64,000 nt of DNA from Lycocorax pyrrhopterus obiensis. Taxonomy: Eukaryota > Chordata > Aves > Passeriformes > Paradisaeidae. The position numbers and the translations under genes are program-made. Within the stretch, counting starts at the first letter, position 1. The number at the start of each line of letters is the position of its first letter. Below are positions 39,542 to 50,400 of the stretch, piece by piece. The notes under the pieces are model-generated. The model saw only the letters and a list, made by a program, of their open reading frames with translations. It did no database searches and was not told where the DNA came from. The stretch spans positions 133,985,200 through 134,049,199 of the forward strand of contig JACSVZ010000002.1 of NCBI GenBank assembly GCA_014706295.1, read 5' to 3'.

Positions 39542-41039
39542 GAAAAGACAGGGCTATTTCAAACCACAGAAGAAATACATGCAATTAATACAATAGCAGA
39601 GGTGTGTATGTGGCTGGAATACTGGTGGTCAACTGATCTCAAAGTTTCAAATGTGCTGATCACCACATTTATAAACTCATTTCTTGTGCAAAGATGTTGT
39701 AGATTTTGTCTAAAATAGAATCAATAGGGCAAAAGACCAATCATAACTTTTTCATGTCAGAAACACTGTCATAAAAGGAAAACTAATTATACTACTCAGG
39801 GCAAGACAGAACTAGTTGGCAGAACAGTTTATATTCTAAACATCTAGTGGTACTTAGGCCAGTGACTCTACAGTTCCAGATTTATTCTCTAGTGTTGCAA
39901 AAGACAGATTACACAGCCATTTCTACTGGCAGATCTTGGGGGAATGGAGGGGGAGCTAATTCTGTTAAAATTTTCTTTTTCAGTGAAAAAGTTTTGCTTG
40001 AAAAAAGTCTTGAACATCATTATCTCCTGAGCAAGAACTGATTTGAGTAGTAGAAAGGTTGATTTGAGTGTACTGTTTAAATCAAGTAACCCTCAGAAAT
40101 CAGCACTCCAAAATGCTGACGTTAAACTCAGATTTAATTGAGCAGCTGCTACAAGTGAATAGGAGTTGAAATAGCTCAGCACTTTGTTCGACTGTTCTGC
40201 ATGTACACAATAGATTTGGCTCAACAAGAGCATTTTTTATTAAACAATGCCTTCATTTGCAGCTAGATGCAGCATATAATTGTATCTTACATTAGAATAT
40301 AAGCACATTAGTTTACAGTTCTGCGTTCTCAATGTCTATGGCACAGGTATAAATATGGCTGTTCTTTCAGCCTCAGTACGTGCAGAACACATCGTACGTC
40401 AGAGCTTAATAGTGAGATTGAATGCCTTAGGTATTTCTTTTTCTGTGAAACTGTTGGATCATCTTTTAATTGATTTTATTTTTTCAAAATTTAAAAAGTT
40501 CCAAGAATTATGGGGATGAAGAATGCAAAGGTACAAATGAACACCACAAATCAAATGTCTTTTTCTTTCTTTTTGAAAAAGTGCATACCTAGTAAGTTTT
40601 GCTGGAAGCCTAAAGTCATCTAGTCGGTTCAAAGGTTGAGTCGGGTATCAATGTTGGCAAACACTCAGAGAAGGGCACCGGGACGTGGCTGGCTGGCACA
40701 AGCCAAGGACGGTGGCGTCCCATGGCAGAGACACTCTGAGAGAGGAAGGGGACAAAAACAGAGCAGCAAAACCACACAGTGTCGCGGCTGGTCCTGTTTT
40801 ACGCTTACAGTGGAAAAAACATCCTCATATCCACGACTGTGAGAAGATTTAAAAGAAGAAGAAAAATTTTAATCTTCTGTGAGAAGGTTAAGAGATTGCC
40901 TTGATTTTCATGCTTGGGAACGCTGACACAGGAAAGCTGAAAGTTCATAGAAAGCGCTGCAGCACACGGTTGTAAAACAATGAGTTTCCACGAACCATAA
41001 CCAACTCCCCGAACTATGGGTGAGTCCATAGAGATGCAG
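39542..41039. other. Gene-free sequence upstream of the OXR1 CpG island
   Basis: No exon or repeat is recognised. The sequence is A+T-rich until about 40630 and then becomes more balanced towards the CpG island. The minus-strand open frame extending out of the island into this region (to 40805) is a by-product of GC-rich sequence. Confidence 0.5.
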
Positions 41040-41245
41040 AGGTGGCCGTGAGCCTGCCCGAGGCCAGAAGGAAGCGGGGTCCCGGTGACAGAGGCGCTCG
41101 GCAGCCGCCGGCCGCTCCCGCCCGGCCCCAGCCCCGGCCCCGCCCGCGGCGGCGGCGGCGCGGCCCCGTTAAAAGGGGGCGGGGCCGCCCCAAAGTTTGC
41201 CCAAGTTGCGGCGCGGGCCGGCGGCGCGCGGGTCCGGGCCCGGCC

Positions 41246-41266
41246 ATGGCGCCCCCCGGCCGGTAG
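41246..41266 (+). promoter_or_regulatory. Upstream ORF in OXR1 5' UTR
   Basis: ATG at 41246 in a good context (GGCCATGG) opens a frame of six codons, MAPPGR, and stops at TAG 41264-41266. Only seven bases separate the stop from the OXR1 start codon at 41274, and the two frames differ. If the transcript starts upstream of 41246, scanning ribosomes would meet this ATG first. The spacer is short for efficient reinitiation, so it could damp translation, with leaky scanning to the main start. Confidence 0.55.
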
Positions 41267-41273
41267 CGCCGCC

Positions 41274-41427
41274 ATGGACTCGCTGACCGCCCTCACCGGC
41301 AAGGGCGGCCGCCTGCTCCGCGGCACCGCCAGCCGCCTCTGGGGCGCCGTGCCCGGCGGCCTCCGCCACGGCCGCTGCCAGGACGGCCGGAGCCGCGGGG
41401 AGCCGGGCCCCGCCAAGCCGACGCCAG
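41274..41427 (+). CDS. OXR1: OXR1 exon 1 (alternative first exon)
   Basis: Codes for 51 residues plus one base, starting MDSLTALTGKGGRLLRGTAS and ending AKPTP, then donor CAG|GTACCG. The start codon has an ideal context (GCCGCCATGG). The first 22 or so residues align with the mammalian OXR1 isoform that begins MDYLTTFTEKSGRLLRGTA; after that the sequence is Gly/Arg/Pro-rich and no longer clearly alignable. The single leftover G pairs with AC from exon 2 to make Asp, the residue that opens the shared DTGQKK segment. The frame stays open upstream as far as 41085 but has no ATG, so 41274 is the start. Function of this N-terminus is unknown. Confidence 0.95.
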
Positions 41428-44400
41428 GTACCGCTGGGGAAGGGGCTGAGGCGCGGGGGTAGCCGGGGCGTAACGGCGGGCAGCGGGCGGCCCGGGCCTC
41501 CCCGCGCAGCGGGCTCGGCTCCTCGCCCCTTCCGAGCCCTCTTGGAGTGCGCGAGCTTCGGGGGGAAGCGAGAGCGAGCCGGAGCAGCAGGGGGAGAAGG
41601 GAGGGAGAGCGGCCTCGCTGTGCCTGGGGCTCGCAGCCGAGCCGATCCGGGAGACCGACAGCGGCTGGTGCCCCGCTCCCGGGGCGGCTCTGAGCGGCGG
41701 CCGGGGGAGCGGGGGGAGAAGGGGGCGCAGGGCGGGCGGGGTAGGGCCGGCACGTGGGCCGGGCCCGGGCACTGCCGGGGCCGCGCCACGGAGCGGTCTC
41801 ACCGGGGCTGGGTCTAACAGCAGCAAACCGACTGAACGTCTTCCTGATTTCCGTGACACAACTCCTGCTCTTACTTTCACTAACCTCTCTCTCCTGGTAT
41901 TTTCGCAGACCAGAGTGGAGGGAAGCACCTGGAGCACAAGCTCCTCGGTTTGAGATGTCCTTTATGTACGGGGTTATTTCTGGCTCTCAGGTGCTCCCGA
42001 GAAACAGGCAGCGTTACTGGGAAGTAGGTTCGGTGATGCTAAGGGCAGAAGTAGTACCTCTGCCACTCAGTGGCCAAACAGGTCAGTCAGGAGGCAGCAG
42101 GTGACTCCTTGTCCTGTGCCTGGGAGTAAGAGGGCTGCTGTTGTCACCCCTTTTCTTGATAATGTTGTTGGGCTGTAGGTATCGGTACTGTAAGTTACTC
42201 ATCTGATGTGAGCACTTATATTGGCAAGAAATACCATGAAAACTGGAGGGGTGGTCAGTGAATGCCCACACACTTGTTTATGCAGAAGAGGAGCATGCAG
42301 TGAGAGCTCTAAAGAGGTAATGCTATTGACTAGGAATTAAAATCAAGTCATGACATAACTAGTAAGAGCAGCATGATCTAATGATTGCATGGAAAGAAAA
42401 AGACATAGCAAGTTAAGTTTGTGAAAGTGCTTTGTAATAAATAAAGAGCAGTATACAATGAATAGTAAATGTTTTCCTTTTTTCCCATTTTGAGAAGCTC
42501 TGTGTGAAGTGGATGAATGAATGTTTGTTATACTCTCTAGGTGAGGTTGAAGTCAGGTCTCTACTGAAATGTAATATTAAATCACATTAAGCTTCTTTGT
42601 TACTGTGTTATTTTGGAAGAGTAAAATAATGTTTATCATGAAGAGAAACTAAGTCTGCTACTCAGTGTAGTAGGCAAGGTAATAGGAATGCCCATGCAGC
42701 CAGTCAGGTGTAAATAGTGTTTCCGTATGTGCATTGGATCACTTCTTGCTCAGAAAGGATAATTGGTAACTGGCTATATTTACAGTGCCACTCTTTATTT
42801 ATTTCATGTCCCTGTCCCCAACATACATAGGCAGAGAAAGAGACAGTAACTTGTTTTTCAGCAGTGAAATGAAGTACCTTGAACAAGGCCTCTGCAAACA
42901 GTTAACGACTTTTTGACAAAGATTACTTACACTCTTTTGCGGAAGTAAAATGCTTTAGCATTTTCTGGTCTTTTAATCTCTTACAAGGCCTTGTGTTCAG
43001 CTGTTAGTATAAAGCATCTCCTGTGATACCTGGGATTTCTTGGAGGGAAAAGCTCTGTTTTTCCCCCTCTTCTTCCGGGAGAAAGGGTTAACTTAGACTG
43101 CATTGTAATGGTCCGGGTTTTTTTTTTTTTCCGTCTAGCTTTGAGCAGAAAATGTATTTTCTCAGATGCCTTTGTAATGTAATGCTTAAAATTTTGTGTT
43201 AATGACAAGTTCTAGAATGCAGGGTGAGTTTCTGTATATATGGACTTTAATATGCTTTTTTCACCAACCTAGGCAAAACATACTGTGCAAGGCAAGTAGA
43301 CCTCGGCCCTGCCGTGCTGCCTTCCCCTTCACAGGGTTTCTGTCAGTTATGGGCAGAAACAAATTCTTGTGACTGTAGAATTCTTCTGGCAAGCATTTTG
43401 CTGGCTTTCACAAACCACCTGTGCCTTGGTAATGGGTGCTGTGGAAGCTGTAACAGTGATTGCAATGCTTCATTTGAAATCAAACCTCTGTTTTAATTAG
43501 AGATGGGTCCCCTGGCATTAGCTTAAGACTTAATGGCAGATTCTAAATACTCCAAATGTTTAGTCTCTGCAGTGTTCTGGATCCAGGCCTACCTATTACT
43601 CTGTTTTTCTTCCCCACTTAGGGCTTTCAGTGTTTTTTTGTTTGGGTGGGGTTTTTTTTGCGTGGTTCAGTTGTGACTGTGCATTACTTGTTAGGACAAT
43701 AGTTCTTCATAAATGCCTTAAAACCATGTTTTTACTTCTCTGAAACAAAAACCAACCTTTTTTAGCTTCTACAATGAAGTATCTCAATTTAATTCATGTT
43801 GTATTAGTAGTTTTACCTTTACTGTTTCCATGCTTGTTTTTTTGAACAGTTGAACAGCTTCTCTATCAGGTTTCCAAGTTCAGGGAGGCAAGTGTGTTCA
43901 AATGCTGTGCTTTAAATCGCTTCTTTGGATACATACAGAACAGTTTATAGTATTTCTTAGTAGGGAGAGAGGATGCACTGGGAGACTGAGTAGTGCCATA
44001 GGAGGCTGTAAGCCTGTTTATCCGGTTTACACTGTTTGTGTCAGCAGCCTAGTTAGTCAGTGAAAAAACTTTATAAAGATTTTTTGTCTTTTAATGATTG
44101 TGATGGAGGATAAAAATGCAAAGATAATCAGTAACTCAAGAGGAAATCTCTCTTTAGTAAAGGCACTCTCAATGTCAGAGTGTAAACTTAGTCTTTTTTT
44201 TAAAAAGGCCTATAATCTCTGAAATATAACTTCTAAATATAGTCTATTGATAATTTATAGGAAGAGCTAATATGTATGTATTCAAGCCTGGATTTACCTA
44301 GAAACTTTAGCTAGAACAGAATGTAGTTTTCTTGGTTATTGTTACGTACTGTAGGTGTTAGCGTGTTGAAGTTGCATGTGTTTTATTTGTTTTAAGATGC

Positions 44401-47400
44401 AACTCGAGGCTTTAGGGAATGTGTGATTAAGAATTATCTTTACTGCAGAATTAACCTGAACGTTCAGTTTAATTTGAGTCTCATCTATACAAACCTTTTA
44501 CTTAAAAGATGCCAGCAGCACATCCCATAGCTCACTCCGCTGTTTGGTTTGACTGCTGTGTGAGGGGAGTGACCAGCAGTGAGGTTTTGCTTCTTTTCTG
44601 TGATGCTGCTGAGGCTACACATTGAATGTGCTCTTTGGTTTGTGTACCACTGTTAAAGAGAGCTGCTGAGGAGCTATAGAGGCTCCAGCCAGTATATTTA
44701 GGGGCACAGGGCACATGACCTGTGAGGAGGGGTTGAGGGGGCTGGGCTTTAGTTATGCAGAGGGAAACCAAGGCAACTTAGAGGCAATCTAATTACGGCC
44801 TACATCTACCTGAAGGGACACACTCTTCTCAGTGGTAAGAGATCAAGGACGAGCAGCAGCCATGAGTTTTAGCTTAGGAGGTTCAAACTGGACAGTAGAA
44901 AAAACTTCACACAGAGTGTTCCATCACTGGGACAGCTTTAACCTGACCTGATTTGATGTTGACAATAATTCTACTTCAAACTGGAGGCTGGAGTAAATGC
45001 ATTCAAGAGGCTTCTCTTCTGGATAACACTTTGATTCTGTGAGGATATACTTTCATACCTGGAGTCTTGTGCTTCTTGCTTTCTAGACATTTTCACCTCA
45101 CTTCTCTCTGTGGTCACTTCATGGAGGGAGAAGATACACTGCACAGGTAGTGCTGACTTCCTGCAGTGTGCCTCTCATTAAGTACAGAAGTTAAATAAAA
45201 GTTAGTGATTCTGAGACTCCTCTCAACCAGTCTGTCAGGGAAGTTTTTCTAGCTGCCTTGTATTGAAACTTTTGTTGTTGTTGTTTTTCTCCCTCAGGTT
45301 CAACTTGATTGTTCAGTTCTGAACCATGTGGCCTGTGGGCTTATTTACATTTCTTTCATACCAGCTTTGGAGTCTTGATTGGTAAGGTTACCATACACAG
45401 TATATCCAGTGAGCTGTGTGGCTTGTCAGTCCTCTGTACTGTGGTCAAAGTAGCAGCAGTGCGTTAGAAAGATAAATGTGCAGTGCCAAGTTATAATACA
45501 TTTTTCAAGTCCTGCTGTAAAAGTTAATATCTTCCTTTCTAAAAATCTGTCTAAGAACAAGGCAGGTTATTTTCTCTTTTCATCTTTATTCAGTACCTCA
45601 TTTTTAAGAAATTAACAGGTGTATGATAAAGTAGGAAAGAGGATTCAAACTGCGGAGATGCACTTCGGTGAGTTTTCTTGTACACACTGTTCCGGATGAG
45701 GCACATATGAAATGTACCAACACCCTTTACAAAGACGCTAATGCTTCACTTTCATGTCTGAAAATAATTCAGTTGGTACAGGCATAAGAAGCAAATGTGA
45801 TGTTGGAATGTATCAGGCTGGTGACTCAGTCATCTTGTGATATGTTAATGTATGCACAAGTTCTTCTTCAGACTTCTGCGCTACTAGTATACAGGATTTC
45901 TTGAGTATTCCCTTGGTGCGTGTGATGTTAAATGATCTTTTACTTCAGGTTCTGCTTTGTACTATTACATCTTTCCCTGCTTTTTTTTCTCCAAGCTTTG
46001 GGGCTGCAGAATTCGTTGTATGTCCTTTTACCCAGCCTTTGCTCTTGATTTACCTTTTGAGTTTGTCTGCTGATGTGCAATTAAACTGTGTTAAAAACTA
46101 CTACATTGAGATCTCATTAATATACCCCTTCATTCTCCTGATTTCTATTTCTCTCTCTTCTTTACTGAATTTTTTACATATTTCACAATTCTTAAACCAG
46201 TTTTTACTGTTCAGCAGGATTCTGATGTATCAGGTGTTTAACTGAAGTTTAGTTTATAAACCAATCTAGCAGACGACTGAAACGTATTTTTTACTCGTAT
46301 TCTGGTGTCCTTTGACTGTATTGCATTTTTGTTTTAATGTGTCACGTTGGTTGTGGTTTTTATCTTAGTTTTTCTGGTTAATTTCAATTTCTAACATTCG
46401 AACAGTTTAGAAGGTGATATTTTATTGAGAACCTGCATACTCATGGCAGCATTTCAGGTCAGTACATGTATGAATAATAATTTTCTGTTCATCAGTAGGC
46501 AACACACCTTGTGTTATATGTGTAAATCTCCCTCTGGCTTAGTTTGGTGGTAGCCTTAGGTATCTGTATTGCCTGCCAGAAAAATGTGGAAGGAATCATA
46601 GTTACAGATAACTCAAATGGCAAGATTGTTTAGCGCTGCTTAAAGTGGGGAAGATGATGACTTCAGGCTAGGTTTCCCAGTGCTTTATTCAGCTTTGGAA
46701 GTGTCCAGAGATGGAAACTGCACAGCTTCACTGAAGGGTTTTTTGCCTTCTCTTTACTCAGAAGCCCTTTTGTTTCTTCTTTGTTACCTTTTGTTCCTCT
46801 CCTATATGTCACTGAGGAGCCTGGCTCTGTCATCTTGACACCTGCGGGAAAGCTTTCTAGAAGGTACAGGATGGCTGCTGTTACAGTCCTCCAGAACCAC
46901 CTCTCCTTCAGGCTGGAGAGGCTCTGTTCTCCTGGCCTCTTCTCGCGGCCCCTGATTACCTTGGTGTCCCTTCACCAAACCAGTTTTGTTTATGTATGCC
47001 TTCCTTATATTGAATGGGGGCAGGGGGAGAGGGACAGGGACACTAGAGCCCATATTCCAAAAGCAGTCAGAGTGCCAGGTTAAGGATAATAGGTGTGGTC
47101 TCAGTCTCCTGTCGTCTGTTCTTATTAATAGAGCTGAAGATGCTGTTGGAACCCCTTGTTTCCAGGTCATGCTTCTGGCTCCTGTTTGGCTTCTGCCTAC
47201 CAAGATCCTTGGGGGTTCTTTTCAGCAGAGCTGCCCCTTGGATGAGCAGTGCCGACCTGTACAACACCAAGGGCTTTTCCTTCCTGTGCAGAAGACTGTT
47301 GTCCTGCTTAATTCCGTAAGGTTCCTGTCAGCTTGCTCCCCAGCGTGTCCAGGTCCCTGTGAATGGCAGCCCTGCCGTCATATATGTTGTCTGGTCCCCC

Positions 47401-50400
47401 CAGTTTATCTGCAAACCTAAAGCAATAAACTTGTACAGTAAGATGTTTACTGAGGCACTGGGAGTGACTCCACGTCCACAGTAGATCCCTTTGCATGTGA
47501 GCAGGGCAGTTGTAGTGCACAAGTCAGCAGAATAAGCTGACTTTGAACTCTTAGAGTAGGTATCACTGGCTTAAGTGTGATAAGGCAAAGTGTAAATTCT
47601 TGAAGATGTCCAAGGGTATAACTTGATATTGCTGCTTGATGGTCAAACTGCTGGTGCAGTATTGTGTAGGCTTGAAGATGTACAACTAAATGGACTTCAA
47701 TACCTGAAAGAGGTGGACACTTGCTATTGGAAAAGTTGACTTACTGTATCAATAGTGTACACAACATTTTTGTAAGTTTCCATTAAAAGATGTATTTGGT
47801 CTGCAGAGAGATTGTACAGAAGGTAGAGATTTGAGTTAGCTATTTTCTAATGTATTAAACTATATACATGTATATTGCAAATGGAACAGGAAAGGAAGTT
47901 TATTGTTGGTTAACACATACTGTGGCATAATCTGAAAATTTGGTAACGCATTTCTGTTTACTTTGAATGTGAAATCTTATTTTAGAAGAAAGCCCATGTA
48001 ATGCCCATACCAGGGATGTTATGCATGGATCTGACTTTGGCTCCTAGCCATTTGGAGAAGTGTCCTAAGTTTGTTTCTCTTCAATTGTTTTTATTCCTGA
48101 AATCATACATTTAATTATTTCTGCCTACAAGCTATGCATCTGACTGTATAGCAGAGTGTCATGTGTTAGGGGGATCACAAAATGAACTTGGACTGATGCT
48201 GTATCTATGTTGCAGGAAAAAACTATTCTGATATGTTCGAAGTGCAAACACAACATTAGCAAAGTCTCAGATTTATTTAGCTTGGGGGTTTGCTTGAGAA
48301 AAATGTGAACAAAAGCATCATGTTGAGAACAGTGATAAGTATCAAGAGTTTTGAGAGCATGACTTGGAAAGACTGAATCACAGAGTAAGTAGCAGTTGCT
48401 TAGCAAGAAGAGACTGAAGGAGGCATTGTTTATGACATTTCCTTCATCTGAAAACCTACCATTTTGGCTAAAAAACTGCAGACTACAAGTATCTTGTAGG
48501 CTACTGTTAGGGCCTCTGTTTCTGGTTCCTAAGACATTGGAAGATAACTGAAAATAATATTCCTGTAATTATCATAAGCATATCTAACTGCAGGAGGAGG
48601 AGAGGGGTTAATGAGACAGTTGCTGACTGAAACGTAGTCCCTGCTCTTAGGAGAGTCAGGTCACCAGGTCTTATGGAATATAAAGATTTCCTACTTTAAT
48701 CTCTTTTGTTTCTTTATTAATAGATTATAACGATCTAATTGTTATTGAGCAGAACTAATCTAATAAAGATGTAGTATCTGTGCTTCCTGTTTTATCAATT
48801 AGTGAGTTGTTCCATGTGCTGCTAAATAAAAATGTATTTGGAAATACTTCAGAGTACTTTTCTTTCTTTGATTCATTACCCCATATGTGCTGCATGTTTA
48901 AGATCCTGTGAAAAACTGTGTCCTAGACAAGAATTTGACGAAGTTACTGCCTCTTCCTTTTTTTAAACGCCTGTAAATCTGATGCACAAATGTGCAGTTC
49001 ATGTTGGAGGGTGGATAAATAATCTTTTTCTTACCATCTTGATCATAATAAGCTCATTTATTAATTTTAAATTATTTGCAATAATTGTGGACTTGTCCAG
49101 CTTCTTTGCTTTTTCTCAGAGGATACTTGTTTGGTTTATCACTTTATTTGTCTGGAAAGAGTGATTTTTGTTTTATTTGTTACATTGAAGTGAGTAGAAT
49201 AGCAGCTGAGAAACATTGTAAGTTATTTGAGATTTAAGCTATTGTGCAGAAAAGGAGGGTAAAGGAAAGTGAATACATTTTGCTCTATACAGAGCTTGAA
49301 GATCCTCCTAAGTAGCTCTTAGCTTGTATCCTAGTTCTCTTTACCAGATCTTAGTGCCAGAAGTCCAAAGGATGTGCTAAAAGCATCAGCAAACAGCAAA
49401 TTGAAGGCCTACATTTAAGCTCAGGTGGCATACTAAGAAATGCGAAATATCACTTTTGTCATAATAATTTGAGCTAGCACTGCCACAAGAATATTTTCAG
49501 TAGACCAAAATTCAGTGGCACAGGGTCATGTAGAGGCAGTTTATAGAAGCCCTCCTATAAATATTGGAATTTGACTTCAGTTGACTTCAATTTCCAGTTG
49601 AATGCCCCTGACTAAATGTCAAAGCTGCCTTGTTGAAAACTGCATCTTCCTAAAATGTTCATAAACTCCTTTTTCCTATCTTGTATAAGTATGTTGGAAC
49701 AGTAAGTCTTCCTCTCAGTGTTGGATGATCATATGTAATCGTTCTTATGCTACAGTCATTTAACCTCAAGATTCTGTGCCCATGCATTCAGACTAAATAC
49801 TGGTCTGGTGTCATTTTGAACACTGTTCTACATCTTTCTAGTTCTAGTCTTTTAAATCCTAGCTGAAATATTTTCTTGTCATTTGTGGATCTGGCATGCA
49901 CTTTTTCACTTCAGTGTTTCAAGCTGTTGTGGAGGCCCAGTCCTATGGAAAGGTAGTTGAGAATTAAAGCATGAATCCTGATGTTACAAAAAGTCTTCTT
50001 TCTGTCTAAAACAGCACAGCTAAGAGCTCTGATAACATAGCACCGCAGATCCCCTTGTTAAACAAGTTGCTTGACTCTTGGGGTTGTATGTAGTGTGGTC
50101 AGTGGTGTCACGTTTTTTTTTGTGTGGTCTGAGAGCATCAGCCTCTGTTAGTCTCACTGGCTTGCTGCTGGCACACGAAGTAATGGTTGTGTGTAACCTT
50201 GCAAGATGAGTTCCTGTGCAACAGTTACCTGGAAAATAAGTAAAATGAGAGTGTCAGACTGACTCTTGTTGGGTCTGAGGACTTTTCAGACCACTTCATT
50301 CTATGCTGGCAGTTGTTTCTGCTTTCATGTGCTTCCTAGAATACTAGGGGCACTGGAATGCCTGAAAGATGCATTTACTTTGCCCTCAAAAATGAATAGC

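Larger units (their letters stand above)
41040..41810 (+). promoter_or_regulatory. OXR1: CpG-island promoter of the OXR1 short isoform
   Basis: An abrupt GC-rich, CpG-dense block in otherwise A+T-rich DNA, surrounding OXR1 exon 1. It contains a Sp1-type GC box GGGGGCGGGGCC at 41175-41186, immediately preceded by a TATA-like TTAAAA at 41169-41174, about 100 bases before the start codon, and a short CGG run at about 41146-41160. Transcription would therefore start near 41200 if TTAAAA works as a TATA box; that is an inference. The island extends about 380 bases into intron 1. The sequence alone does not show whether it also fires on the minus strand. Confidence 0.85.

Noticed and set aside
1..41039. 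Upstream coding exons of the long OXR1 isoforms
   Set aside because: I looked for the KKKSQSVDITAPGFNP and SELKRFYTI-type segments on the + strand and saw no match; by-eye search could miss a very short exon.
40805..41416. Minus-strand frame of about 200 residues running upstream from the CpG island
   Set aside because: Same cause; the downstream half lies in non-coding A+T-rich sequence and nothing resembles a known protein.
41169..41937. Long minus-strand open frames (over 200 residues) across the OXR1 CpG island
   Set aside because: GC-rich DNA lacks stop codons, giving long chance frames. The residues are Arg/Pro/Ala-rich without a motif, and they are antisense to a verified exon.
45299..45400. 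Acceptor-like tract TTTTTCTCCCTCAG as an OXR1 exon
   Set aside because: No open frame in OXR1 phase and no donor at a suitable distance; likely a decoy.
46781..47522. Cluster of open frames on both strands in intron 1
   Set aside because: They coincide with an old, GC-richer minus-strand CR1 fragment.
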